Assembly (NCBI RefSeq): GCF_041381155.1
Contig: NC_091141.1
Location: 28,667,983-28,731,982, forward strand
Origin: Argopecten irradians
Taxonomy: Eukaryota > Mollusca > Bivalvia > Pectinida > Pectinidae
DNA: 64,000 bases
Direction: 5' to 3'
Shown: positions 22,762-34,859 of the stretch, in pieces
How the letters are laid out: each line of letters begins with the position of its first letter
Position numbering within the stretch: position 1 is the stretch's first letter
Translations under genes and position numbers: made by a program
Notes under the pieces: model-generated
The model's input: the letters and a program-made list of their open reading frames with translations, nothing else
The model's database searches: none
Told to the model about the DNA's origin: nothing

Positions 22762-23124
22762 TTAAAGATGCTCCACCGCCGACAGAGCATAAATTATATT
22801 CATCATTTGAACAATAATTGGTGTTTAATTGAGTATATATATGTCTAATTAACACAAAAACTAATATAAAATTATTTATTTCGCTTTTGGTGCATGCGCA
22901 ATCAGTACTTCATTCCATATAGGATATAGTGCCATGGAATTTTTTCGGGATGCAATTAATTATTTTTCATATTTTTAACTTGAAGTCAAATTAAAAGCTC
23001 AAACTTTTCAGTGATGGTAACGGTGTAAAGTAAGTAACTTTTGTAACTTAAGAAAAATACTAAATCGTCTGCTCCTGTTTTTGATAGGGAAAAATACCAT
23101 TTGTCAGCGGTGGAGCATCTTTAA
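22762..23124 (-). mobile_element. MITE family A, copy 2 (363 bp, inverted)
   Basis: Ends TTAAAGATGCTCCACCGCC and CAGCGGTGGAGCATCTTTAA are inverted repeats. The interior is the reverse complement of 1207-1570 ('TTCATTCCATATAGGATAT', 'TTTTTTCGGGATGCAATTAA'). The near-identical length argues that both copies are complete. Non-autonomous. Confidence 0.85.
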
Positions 23125-23655
23125 ATCATTCATTTATTCAATTATTTATTATTGAAACAAGTAAATAAATTACCTCAAAACAAGTAAATGATATACCACA
23201 AATTAAGTAAATGAATTATAACAAAACAGGTAAATTAATAAGCATTAAACGAGCAATTAAAGCACTTGTTTTTAAGTAAATCTTTTACTTAAACAATTAG
23301 TACAAAATGTTCCTATCAATCACTTGCAATAGGTAAATTATTTACGGATAAAGAGTTGTTTTTTTTAAATTATGAATTACTTGAAGTAAGTACATGTATT
23401 ACTTTCTTTTTCGAGATATAAGTAAAACTAATACTAAAATGATAAGCCCTTTTACTTATATCTTACTTATATCTTGAACTTCTACCGAGTAATTATTTTT
23501 CCAATATTAACTAGAAAAGTACTTGATATTATTGCAAATTACTAACATTTACTTACCAATTGGTTAAAAATAATTACTTAAACATTTCTCAATCCAAGTA
23601 AAATAATTACTTCTTCTAAGTAATTGTAGGTAATATTTCTACTGAGTGTATAGTT
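23125..23655 (-). repeat. TTACTT/AAGTAA-rich repeat, copy 2
   Basis: Dense AAGTAA/TTACTT motifs throughout. Read on the minus strand it opens 'CTATACACTCAGTAGAAATA', comparable to the opening of 6791-7445. It directly abuts the MITE at 22762-23124. No coding potential. Confidence 0.5.
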
Positions 23656-25424
23656 GTTTAGCGCTTACATTAAGAGCGCAGTTGTGTGCAAACGTTTTGG
23701 CAATAAATATCATAGACACATAACACGTTGAATTAGTGTTTGCACGGAATGTCTTACCATGTGTTGCGATAGTTGTCGAATTCTAAATTCTAGAGTTAGG
23801 TCATCATATATCAAGCCCTGATAAAAATATAAAAAGTATAAATGAAAATATGGGCAATAAAGATTGTATAGCTGTATCTCTGAGTTATGCACGTAGGCTA
23901 TGTTGTTATTGGGTAACTGGTTTGCACAATCTTCTTTTTCCCTCCTGTGAGTGAACAGGAACAGTATTCAACCGGCAGATAGAATAAGGAAATGAAGTGC
24001 TGAAGCTTTGTTATGATGCAAATGATCAGGACATGGGTCACATGCTCAGATGAGGGTCGATAAGTGTGTCATGTTGTTAAGATCCTCCGAATCTATTGGT
24101 AGTGTGTACACATTTGAGTCACTAAAAACTGCTTCGTTACCGACACTTTGACAACCATCCGTACAAACATGTTACATTTGGTCATGCAAATTCCAAAAGC
24201 GTATTCAAAATGTTTAAGATATTTATCATTGATAATAATGGTCAATCTTAAAGAGGAGAACTATACGGACAAGAAAGTTGTTCAAAGGTCTGGTATCTCC
24301 TTTGGCTTGTACCTTATAACACCGAGATATTCGCAATTGTTTAAAATAAATATCAAATGTAAAGCTGCGCTTCGTCATGATGTTAAGTCTTAACTCATTT
24401 TGCTTGTGCCTTGCAACATCGACACCTTCATTGGCACAAACAAGCCCCCAATAAGCCAGACACATTGATCCGGGTATTTGCTAAAAATATCGATCAAACT
24501 TAACCTCTGTGATTTTGAACCAAGGTATGTGCTATACACTTGAACAACATGAAGGTCATATGAGGTCTGTGTTTATTAGTACTTGAACATATAATTTCAG
24601 GATTTCAGGACAAAGCGAAGCGATTCGATAAACAACAAAGAACACACGGCAATTGTTTCCCTTATGTCTATACTCCATTACAAACTGGTATCAAACTTGA
24701 TGCGACTGATACATCATATTTGCTCAAATCATTATAATGTTTTAAATCAAACCTTCAATAGCAAGCCAAAATAACTTTTCCACGAGTGCAAAAGGCAAAT
24801 GTGTAAAAGGCTCATTGCACTTTTGCGTGTGACCAACTCGTGTGTAAATGACTAAACGAGCAGATTGAGATATGTGGTAGGTGATACTTTGTATATTGTA
24901 TAATGATTGCAATGAGATTTTTAGCTTATCACGTATCGTTGGCACTGGTATTATGATATATTCAAAACATTCAATGAACTAGCATTAGTACAATAATATA
25001 CATGAACTGTTTGCTATATGTGTTTAATCTTTATAATATAGTATTCAGGAAGTGATTGAACGCATAGTGGACAACAGGGTGTATGCATCAAAGCTTGTTC
25101 CTCTATAAATGTTAAGACCAAATACTGCTGTCGATTGTATTATAATTTATAATACTGATATTCCGACTAGCATTTTAAACAACCTTATTATAAACATGTA
25201 ATAGAGCAATCAAAGTATACTGTATCAAATGCCTTAAAATTGTACCGATTAATATCGTTCTTCTTTAAGGTAGCGTTACGCTAAGTAAATGCTTACATGT
25301 TTCGATTCCGACCAGGAATATATCATTTATTGGAAATATTTCCGGGTACAAACAGATACATCAAAATAATTATTATTCAACTACTTTCATATTGGTAACA
25401 ATATGAGAAAACTGTCCTATCAAT
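23656..25424. other. Gene-free stretch
   Basis: Several 60-80-codon frames exist on both strands (for example 24148-24393 and 24226-24465) but they overlap each other and carry no recognisable domain. A weak trace of the AGGTCA-type repeat ('TTGAACAACATGAAGGTCAT') is at about 24540-24560. Confidence 0.4.
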
Positions 25425-25510
25425 ATCATAGCAAAACCGGGCCAATATTGACAAACTGGGCCAATATCGACAAACTCGGCTAATATCGACAAACTGGGCC
25501 AATAGGAGAT
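25425..25510 (+). repeat. Short tandem repeat, about four ~20-bp units
   Basis: The unit GACAAACTGGGCCAATATC recurs with small changes (ACCGGGCCAATATTGACAA, ACTGGGCCAATATCGACAA, ACTCGGCTAATATCGACAA, ACTGGGCCAATAGGAG). It lies about 80 bp left of a palindromic MITE. Confidence 0.75.
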
Positions 25511-25591
25511 AAACTATGCAATATTGAAAGCGCACCAATCGAAAGCATGTAACGGCATTCGGATCATTTCTTGACTCAGCATGGTGACTAC

Positions 25592-25803
25592 GGGCAAGTT
25601 CACGTGAAAGTAGCGGGTTGAGAATTGAGTAACGTAAAACTCCTATTTATCGACTCTAGTTCGAGAGTCGTAAAGAAAACGTGCTGGCCTACTCCGTGAG
25701 AAACTCTCCGAACCCTGAATCTGAGCTGGGTTAGACACAGGTAGAGTTCAAAGTGCAAATTACGAAACTCGAGTTAACTCTAGAGTTTCACGTGAACTCG
25801 CCC
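25592..25803 (+). mobile_element. Short MITE with 18-bp TIRs (212 bp)
   Basis: The left end GGGCAAGTTCACGTGAAA and the right end TTTCACGTGAACTCGCCC are inverted repeats with one mismatch. Subterminal segments also pair partly (AACTCTAGAGTT near the right end, AACTCC..CGACTCTAG near the left). No coding capacity. Target duplication not clear. Confidence 0.8.
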
Positions 25804-26413
25804 AACAGTTTACGACGTGTGTTCCGATTAACATAGTTTAAAGACGCATCAATGGAAACCAACACACACGTGGCATAGGAATAGCGTGTGGTTTACGCAT
25901 CGTGTTGATTTAACTGAGTATTGGAACCTTAAACGTATCATTCAACTCATTACCGAACATTACAACTTTGTCATCGGTTTTACAAATGCTGGATATTACA
26001 GTAGACGTACTGTAAGCTTGTAGGCCTAATGTAACGTTAGATATACATGTTTGTAGTAAGTTGTCATGTTTCAAGAAATCTGAACTCAACTTTAATTTGA
26101 TTAAAATTTGATAAATCTAATCAGTTTGTTCTTTGTAATTTATCAATTTATTATTATTATTGATGATAAAAATAGTTAATAAAAGTGTCATTAATCAGCT
26201 AATTGCATATTGACCCTATTATTAGGCCCCAGTCTGTTACATTGGGTGTCTACCACATTTAAAATTTCATTTAATAACCCTATAAGTTCTACAAGTAATA
26301 CGTTCAATATAAAGTACAGGGGGTAATGTCAAAACACGTTTACCACCTGGCCACTGTGAAATCATACAGTGAGATAAGCAAACTTCCCGGTTCTGGGTTT
26401 GTTTGTTTTTTTA

Positions 26414-26467
<54 letters not shown>

Positions 26468-27586
26468 AATGTAAATATAATTATTTCATTTTATAATTAT
26501 TCAGGCAATAAAATGAAATACAAAATTAAGGCATAGGGGCACTTTCGCCTGGGAACGTTTTAATAGCATAAAATCTACATTGTCAATATATCATTTGACA
26601 CACAGCGCGTCATCCATTTGTTTTCTTATTTCTAAGTATGCTACTAAGACTTTCCCCCAGATATCTGCGAATAAGTTAAATTAAGATGAGGTAAATTTGG
26701 ATCTTAATTCGCTTCGATTGATGACGCAGACGGAACATTTAGTTTGCGTAAATTTATTGATTATCGACAATAACCGAGAAATACGAAATCAAGTATAATT
26801 ATATTTGGTTTAAAGGTTTTGTAATAAACACTTAGAATAAAATTAACACAACTGCTAGATAAGACAGAGTTTATTGTTATCTAATACATATAATCTCTAC
26901 TGATAATTAATGCTGCTACATATCAGCAATGTTGTCCATTATCATTTTGTGCAAAACAATGATAAGAAAATCACTTTAATGTTTATATAATTTATTTTGT
27001 AATATAATAAATGGACTATTACACATTAGTTATAAAGATAATTGTTACAGTGAAAGTTTGACTACAAACATATTAAAAGATATATATCACGTTGGTCATT
27101 TTATGATATCATATCAAACGCAACTAAAACAAAGTAAGCGTGCAATGTACCTCTCTGACATTAAATACTGTGTTCAGGGTTATCTGAATTGTGTTATGCA
27201 ATTATGGATTAACAAAGTAAATTATACATATTAACAGTTTGGCTTACTATAATCATTGATAGCCTGGCATTTCTGTCAGGTTGCTTATATTTCAGTAATA
27301 CGTTACACACTCCAATGCAGTGATAAACTTTATACTTAATATAACAAAATCATAATGCTTGCAAGTTAGCATACAATATAACTATTGGAAGAATTTTGTA
27401 CATCATTATTATCATTCATAAATTAGAAATAAGTTAGCTTACTTAAATATTAGACCAATTTACACATGTGATCCTTGATAATAATAAAATAACGCATTCA
27501 AGGGTATACTGTAAAACTAACTTTCATTCGTGTGTGATTTTCTTTCACAAATTTTGCAATCCAAGTACATTTACTAAAGTTTATCA
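25804..27586. other. Gene-free stretch
   Basis: AT-rich, with no supported gene. It contains the long poly-T at 26418-26465, listed separately. Confidence 0.4.
26418..26465 (+). repeat. 48-nt poly-T tract
   Basis: An uninterrupted run of T from 26418 to 26465. Read on the minus strand it would be a poly-A tail, but I could not define a retroposed body to its left. Its exact length should be treated with care because homopolymers are often mis-sized in assemblies. Confidence 0.9.
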
Positions 27587-27792
27587 GGGACCGCAGAATC
27601 AAACCAAAAATAGATTCCTAGAAATCCCCTTTTGAGCACAAGATTCCAAAGAGAGGTGAATGTTTCGGAGCCTACTGATTGGGTATTCATGGTGCATCAA
27701 TTTCAAATGTTTAAATGTATACCTGTTCATGAATATTTTGGTACATCTACGGTGCGAAATTCAACATAAGATGGAACCCCCCACATTAGACT

Positions 27793-28068
27793 ATGTGGGA
27801 AGAATTCGGACAATATATCTACGCACTTTCTTACCCAGTGCCCAGTGCACTGTTCTATAGTCGCGTTAAAATATTAAACTGTCTTGTAAGCTTCTTAGAA
27901 GTTACAGAATATGTAACATTCGACCACCTTTTAGAGGAAAAGCAATGTCAATTTCTACTTGGAAGCCAGGTGGATATTCCTCGTGATCATGATAGATGGG
28001 AGATAATGATGATAAACATTGCTGACCTACTTCCATCACTAATTGTACATATGAACACTTTACTTTGA
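27793..28068 (+). CDS. Hypothetical 91-codon ORF inside a repeat
   Basis: An ATG at 27793 opens a 91-codon frame ending in TGA. Its composition is more protein-like than its neighbours ('FLEVTEYVTFDHLLEEKQC', 'VDIPRDHDRWEIMM'). I recognise no domain. It lies between the left end of a family-B MITE and the microsatellite, in the part absent from the other copies. It could be a fragment of a captured exon. No splice signals clearly bound it. Confidence 0.25.
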   Translation: MWEEFGQYIYALSYPVPSALFYSRVKILNCLVSFLEVTEYVTFDHLLEEKQCQFLLGSQVDIPRDHDRWEIMMINIADLLPSLIVHMNTLL

Positions 28069-28135
28069 AAATGTGATTTTGAAATTCTAAACTGAATATC
28101 GATTTGTTTAATTGAAATGTAAAATAGGTATGAAA

Positions 28136-28136
<1 letters not shown>

Positions 28137-28222
<86 letters not shown>

Positions 28223-28292
28223 TATCTATCTATCTATTATCTATCTAAATAATCTATCTAAATTATCTATCTATCTATTATCTATCTATCTA

Positions 28293-28328
<36 letters not shown>

Positions 28329-28351
28329 ACTATCTATTTCTATATCTATCT

Positions 28352-28414
<63 letters not shown>
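28137..28414 (+). repeat. ATCT tetranucleotide microsatellite, 278 bp
   Basis: About 65-70 ATCT units. The centre is interrupted by single-base changes and small deletions (ATTATCT, AAATAATCT, CACTATCT). A short run of CTATCTATTTATC follows at 28493. Interruptions suggest an old core with flanking younger pure tracts. Confidence 0.97.
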
Positions 28415-28663
28415 CTGAATCCGCGTGATACACTGTGATAAGGGGTTATTCAAGTTTTATATTAGACTTAAGTCATTATCTCTTTCCCTGTATCTATCTA
28501 TTTATCTAATCACTATTCTATGTATCTGTATATGTAAATATTTTATGTATTTATTCATCAAATGGATATAGTGTTGTTTGGTTCTGTAAAATATACAATA
28601 TAATCTTCTTTTTCAATGTTAAGTGTTTAAGGCTGGTCAGGAATAGGTTATATATTCAGGCTG

Positions 28664-28720
28664 TGGGTCGGTGGTTTTCATTGGGGTACGTTGGGTTCCT
28701 CCATGTCATTGACACATCCT
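28664..28720 (+). mobile_element. Degenerate SINE 3' fragment
   Basis: 'GGGTCGGTGGTTTTCAT', 'GGGGTACGTTGGGTTCCTCC' and 'ACACATCCTTAAATGA' match the central domain and tail order of the SINE at 18768-18988. Identity is low and the tRNA-like head is absent. Confidence 0.55.
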
Positions 28721-29959
28721 TAAATGAACATGAAACCTAATTGATCTATAAAAACACTTTCTGTTTTTTTAGTTCATTAACCAGCTAATGTCACTCATTA
28801 ATTTTAGTCATATAATCATTTTATTTATTCATTTATTCATATATTCTGTTTCAGCCGAGCTTTGAACATGGTACGTTTTTGGCCGACAAGTTTAACAGTT
28901 TATTCCTGACTTGAAGACAGCGCCAAGGGGAGTTAACTCATTTCCTGAAAATACCAGACAGAGTTAGCTTTCCATAAATGACCTGAATATGTATTTATGA
29001 GTATAATTTGTTTTTTTTTCTCTATATATTTATCTTATATACTTCGTTAATTCAATTATAAGTGTTGTTAATTTCACCCCCACACACACACATAAAAGTT
29101 TATGAAGATGGTAGATTTTAATTTCTTTTTATTCATATGTATGCAAGATCCCTTTCTTCAAAATAAGTGACAGGTGACCAGACTTGAAAACTCTATTTAA
29201 CCTGGACAGTGGCAAACGTTAACATATCGCATATATGGAAATAATTTGGCTCTGCGGTCTCATCACGGCGAATTACTATCTACATTTTCTTTATTGATAG
29301 CAATAATCATTCAATTGATAAATTCGCTAATAATTAACTTCACGAACTTGTTTTGAAATGGAAATCGGGAAATTGAATAGCCGCGAAAGACAGTTAATTT
29401 ACAATATAGGTCCCTTAAACGTAGTACATATCAGCAAATGATCCTGGGAATAAGAAAAAAGTGTGATTTTTAAAAGCCTTGTAAACTTCCAGAACTTATA
29501 TATAATTTACGATTAATGCTGAAAGTCATTTGTGTAAAAAAATGCATATATTTTTACTGGATTATTACATGTGTATTTCAGCCGTGGTGTCATTGACATG
29601 GTATATCTTTATGAATTTATATCATGATATGTTTAATTTATTAATCAAAAAGTGTATGACAGGTTTGATAAAAATCCGATTGTATACATACCAAAATAAA
29701 AGCATGCACCGATCAGATACTTAGTCCACATACAACTAAAGTATGTGTAATTTTCAAAAGGCCACCACAGCGATAAATGTAAAAGCATACACCGCTTTGA
29801 TAAAATAACCGAATTTAAACCTACCCGAATAGAGGCGTGCACTGAACAAATAATTGACACACATACTATTTGAATATGTGTAATTTAAAAGACTACGGAG
29901 ATCGGTGTACTGTTACGTAGATAAGTGTTAACTCGTCCGTGAACAGTAGACGGACTGGG

Positions 29960-30023
29960 ATCTAGGTAAACACAGTGAACATCGAGGTTTAATAACTGGG
30001 GAATACTCACCTTCAGATCTGAG
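29960..30023 (+). other. Possible non-coding first exon of the B-box gene
   Basis: A strong donor, CTGAG|GTAAGTAC, ends at 30023 on the plus strand. The next good acceptor followed by a validated exon is at 36940, so this could be a 5' UTR exon of the B-box/coiled-coil gene with an intron of about 6.9 kb. The transcription start cannot be placed. Only the donor supports this. Confidence 0.25.
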
Positions 30024-32173
30024 GTAAGTACTAACTTGTTTATGTATAGTTTAGATCAAGTTAATATTCTCCAAAACATTGAACTTATGATACATTGCAA
30101 GACTGGAAATGAACATAAAATCATAATATTGAATACCAGGAAGTAAAACTCAGTTCACATATGTACTGTGTACGTGATCTACAAATCTGGATTTATTAAT
30201 AAATCAAGACATGTTTCATTAACCATTCTATACCATAAAGAACATTAAACAGGCACATATCAGTATCACAATACAGTATAATGTATTACATTACAAATAA
30301 AGAAATAAAATTTAGGCACAGTAAACATACTGGTTATATCCAATCGCGATTATTCAGCATCATATCTGAATGGAATTGAAATATTTTAATTATGAAAGCG
30401 ACTTGACAATAGGAACATAATGCATCGTTTACATTAATTTTCTAATAACATTTAAAAAATAATTCAAAATAACACACACTTTAGGTAACCAGGAAATTAA
30501 TTAGACTCGGTATACATACGCGTATACAGGTATCTAACCTACAGATGCATTTCAATAGGCATGATAACCCATTCGATGTCTTACAGTTCAGGTAAACAAC
30601 TATGTAGGTAGTAATCACAGAATACTGCATCGAAATGCAAAATATCAAATTAAATCAAGTATGGTAAACATACAGAGCAAAACGTACTGCAATTAGTCGT
30701 CATTTGTTCAATGTTAAATTAATTGTACTACCAAACAATGTTTAAAAAATATGCATTGTACACATAGAACAAAAACACATATAGATAACGGTAAGCTGAA
30801 GATCGTAAATTACATTTTACTCGATTTACTTCTATAACTTAGCCTTATTTGTAATGGAACTTTTAGCGTGGTTCGATAAACAAGTGTCGTAACCAATGCG
30901 ACACTTTTTAGGACAGGGCCGGTAAACAATGATGTGTAATTGGTATTCAATTTGCAGCAAAAGGAAATAATTTATAAAATAATTTCATTAGAAAAAAATA
31001 AATGTAAACCAAGACTAACATGCAAATTTATTTTAGACGATTTGTTTTATATGAATGATATGAAAATTAGGTGTTGTCTTTTTGTTTCACTTTTTAAAGA
31101 CATGAAAAAGACGACTATATATAAATACCATAATGATGTTTGATTTGTAAAACAGTTATAACAATTCATTAATATCACCTTTGTAGAGAAAAAAAACTAT
31201 GAGTAACTATAGAATTACGCATTAAACTTCCTACCTGATTTCTATAATAGTTCCTTAATAATGAACTACGTTTTATCGGACTATATACAGGCATAAGTGC
31301 GGCATGATGCAATGCACTTCCCGTTAAATAATCATAACATCGATGTGTTAAGTTACAGTTCGGAGTATATTCCTATATTCTATCCAAAATTTCCCTTTGT
31401 AGGGAACAGCCAGCTAAACAAAAATATACCTTCGAAATGGCAACTGTTTATAGAAGATTGAGCTCAGGATGGAACTTTGACCCGACCATTGATTGGCTGG
31501 TTTATTATGAATTTCAAAAGCAAAAATGTTTTTTTGCAGGTTATTATTCCTAGGTAACTCTGATATGAATTTGAGATCCATATTGAAATCAAGGTTCAAA
31601 ATCACATCGTTATACATGCTTTGGACAGCGTTGCGGTTTATTTCGTAATTATGGACTTGCCCCATTTCATGTATCCTTCTAAAGCCCAACTGAGGCCATA
31701 TAATACTAAATATTCTTTTGTTGAAACGGATGTGTTCATCACTACAAAGTGTGTCAATATCGACTTGGTTGTTGCATTAGTGACGTCACAAGTTACCTTT
31801 GAACATGCCAAAATAGGTGAAATTGAGGTCTAAAATCCAGATTATAGTTTGTGTCCGGAACCTGTCACTATGAGCTTCTTTGTAAAGTAAAGATATAGAT
31901 ATGCAAATGGTCTCAAACAATACAGGACATTTTAAAGGAATGGACAATAGAGAGAACGGACAAGGGAAGGGAAGAATCACACCGATTGAAAAAAACACGA
32001 GTCCCACGTGCAGGTTTCTTCCTCACATGGCACCCGTGTGTGCTGCGAACTTAAGACTACTTCTGGGTTTTGCTTGTTTGCAGTGAAATAACTTCGACCG
32101 GAATATATTTATATAAACTTTATTTACTTTACATCGATTGAGAAATAAGTTTTACAACTTATATAAATCACTC
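30024..32173. other. Probable intron or intergenic DNA without a gene
   Basis: Frames of 60-90 codons (30940-31143, 31414-31689, 31621-31833, 31786-32007) overlap on opposite strands and have no domain I know. They are treated as chance frames. Confidence 0.4.
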
Positions 32174-32353
32174 ACAATGGCCCGGATGTAAGCACGCGAG
32201 GGGTCTTAGTGTTGGACGAAACCTGAGTGCCCGGAGAAAACCAACGTGATAGGTCAGGTGACCCCTGACCTTTTCACATCCGTGCCGGGTATCGAACCCC
32301 TGCAGGCTAGGTGAAAGGTGAACTTCTTAAACACTACACCACCCGCGATCACC
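32174..32353 (-). mobile_element. tRNA-derived SINE, second subfamily
   Basis: On the minus strand the head reads 'CGCGGGTGGTGTAGTGTTTA', with an A box TGGTGTAGTGT (32331-32341) and a B box GGTTCGATACC (32288-32298). It is followed by 'TTGGTTTTCTCCGGGCACTC'. The conserved 'TTTTCTCCGGG' block is shared with the SINE at 18768, but the tRNA-like head differs, so this is another subfamily. It is not a functional tRNA gene: the sequence cannot fold a normal anticodon arm between these boxes. Confidence 0.85.
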
Positions 32354-32596
32354 CTTTGATATAACCTACTATCAAGATTTAGTTAGATTTGAATATTGCC
32401 GGCCGTCGAAAGGTTATATGTAGAATTGTATTGATTGGAAAGTGTTACCCAAGTTTATTCAATGGTTGTGGCTAATACTTTATTAACATCTACACTGGAA
32501 GTGGTTTAAACCATTAATCACTAATCCATGTGTTTATTATATCTTTATGCAAATGTGAAGTCTGCTTTACACACGCACTATTGCATTAACTCATTA

Positions 32597-34713
32597 AAGG
32601 GACATGAAGTTAGCCATGTAAGTTTGAGTAAAATACATCTTTATTGACAAATACCTTACAAAATAATTAATATAATTATTGTGAAATTTGTCGAAAAACT
32701 GTCTTTATTTTGAAACGGCCCGATAGAGATTTGAGTGCGATAAAAGTAGAAATGAACTTTAGTGACCTCCCACAATGTACTACACAAATTAATTATAATT
32801 AAGTATAAATCTATCGCTGCAATGTAAGAGATAGAATGAACTCTCGATTCTATACCTGATGTACAATTACATATGCAATTAAGTCAATAACTTCCCTTCA
32901 CGCTGCCCTGTCGACTGTCGAATTAAAACGTTCGTTTGACTTTCGATTTATATTATTGTAACGCTAAATAAAGCGAATTGTTTTATAACGGAAATTAACA
33001 AATATGGCTCACACTTCATATGTCCATGATCGTTAATTTAAATAACTTCAAGAATATGGAAAAACATTTTTTTTTTCATTATAACCTCGTTTTTTATAAG
33101 CTTTTGTTTTGTGTTCCAAAAATACAACAATAAGATCTATCTTTAATTTTTTTGTGTGGTATTCCCTACGTTTTCCTGGCGTTTAGATAATCAATAATTG
33201 TAATGAAATCAACAAGCTTACAGTAAGTGTTGCAAGTTACATACATCCCCTGCCGCCAATTACATTTTCTAATCTATGGCAAGTTATTGCTTAGTAATGC
33301 TATCATTGTATGAAGTTTCAACAAATTATGTGTTCTCAAGTGATCGTGCAGAAATGAAAATTTGTGAAACAAACTATTTACAGTCACCGTTACCTTTGTA
33401 GTTGACCTATTGGCCCCAAATTCAATCCCAAACTATGCTATCTCCAAATCTACCATCGTATGAGGTTTGAGCAAATTCCGTTGATCTATTCTCAAGTTAT
33501 CATTCGGAAGCTAAAATTTGTGAAACAATATATTTTTAACAACAGTGACCGTTGTTGTTGACCTTTTGACCCAAAATTCAATCTCAAGAATTATCTTCTC
33601 ATATGCTACCATTGGGTGAAATTTTATCACTATCCGTTGATTTTTGCTCAAATTATCGTCTGGAAACGATTTTTTATACAATCTATTTTTAGTAACATTG
33701 ATCTGTGAAGTTGACCTTTTGACCCCAAATTAAATCCGAAGCTGTATTTTTTTCCAAATATTACCAGTGTGTGAAGTTTGATCAAAATCCGTTGATTTTT
33801 TCTCAAGTTATCATTTTAAAATGATTTGTTCAACAATCTATTTTTGGTAACAGTGATTTGTGTAGTTGAGCTTTTGAAACCAAATTTAATCATGAGCTGT
33901 AATTTTTCCATATGCTACCTTTGTGTAAAGATTGACCAAAATCCAATGATAGTTCCTCAAATTATCGTCTGGAAACGATTTTTTTTCAATAATCTATTTT
34001 TGGTAAAAGTGATATTTGTAGTAGACGTTTTGACTTCAAATTCAATCCAAAGATGTATTTTTCCATATTTTATCATTTTGTGAAGTTTGTTTGAAATGCG
34101 TTAACGTTTTCTTAAGATATCGTCTGGAAATTATATTTTTTATAAAACAAACTATTTTTAATAGCAATGACCATTGTAGTTGACCTTTTGACCCAAAGTC
34201 AATCCCAGGCTATGGTATTTTTTATATTACTATTATAGGAAGTTTGAACAGATTTCGTTGATGTTTTCTCAAGACATCGCCTGGAAACTCATTTTTTTAA
34301 ACAATCTATTTTAGTAACAGTGACCTTTGTAGTTGACCTTTTGACCCCAAATTCAATCTCAAGCTGTATTTTCCCATCCGCTACCATTGTGTGCAGATTG
34401 ATCAAAATCCGTTGATTTTTTTTACCTGGAAACGAAAATTCGTGAACAATCTATTTTAGTAACGGTGACCATTTGACCCCAAATTCAATCCCTAGCTTAT
34501 GTTTCAATATGCTACCATTGTGCGAAGCTTTATCAAAATGTATCCATTAGTGCTCAAGCTATCATCTGGAATCAAAATCCGGACAGACAGACAGCGGACG
34601 GAAGGACGGGGACACATACTATAGTCCCCTCCGGTTTCACCGACAGGGGACTAATAAATACCTGAAAATCATATATAAAGATACGGAACAAATTATTTTG
34701 GGTTCATGTCCTT
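32597..34713 (-). mobile_element. MITE family C, copy 2, split by a nested insertion
   Basis: The left end TTAAAGGGACATGAAG and the right end GGTTCATGTCCTTT (34701-34713) are the family-C termini. The block from 32597 to about 33236 is the reverse complement of 8305 down to about 7530 (for example 'TTTAGTGACCTCCCACAATG' and 'TATTCCCTACGTTTTCC'). The remaining MITE end resumes near 34675 with 'GATACGGAACAAATTATTTT'. The intervening ~1.4 kb is a separate tandem-repeat element. Confidence 0.8.
33237..34655 (+). mobile_element. Tandem-repeat element (8 units of ~155 bp) nested in a MITE
   Basis: The block GTTGACCTTTTGACCCCAAA plus TTCAATCC recurs at about 33400, 33557, 33710, 33863, 34021, 34178, 34333 and 34463. 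Each unit also has 'TACCATTGTGTGAAGTTTG', 'AAAATCCGTTGATTTTT' and 'CTCAAGTTATC' or variants. The right edge has 'GGACAGACAGACAGCGGACG' and then 'CACCGACAGGGGACTAATAA'. The left edge has 'CATCCCCTGCCGCCAA', a rough inverted match to that end. The frame at 33826-34083 is only repeat translation. Confidence 0.8.
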
Positions 34714-34859
34714 TCCGTCGTCTGTATACTTTTTATTCGAACAACATCTTCTCAACAACTGAGATACCTAGATTACTGATAGTGCGACTGCAAGTTGCTG
34801 GGATTACTGACTACCAAATTTGTGGAAACGAATGACCGTGATATTCATTCTCAGTCACA

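Larger units (their letters stand above)
27587..29260 (+). mobile_element. MITE family B, copy 2, expanded by internal insertions
   Basis: The left end GGACCGCAGAATCAAACC is followed by 'AGAAATCCCCTTTTGAGCAC' and 'CTGATTGGGTATTCATGG'. The right end is 'AACCTGGACAGTGGC', 'AACGTTAACATATCG' and 'TTTGGCTCTGCGGTCT'. The same ordered landmarks span only about 450-500 bp in the copies at 1797 and 59540. Here about 1.2 kb has been added, including the ATCT microsatellite and a SINE fragment. Confidence 0.7.
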
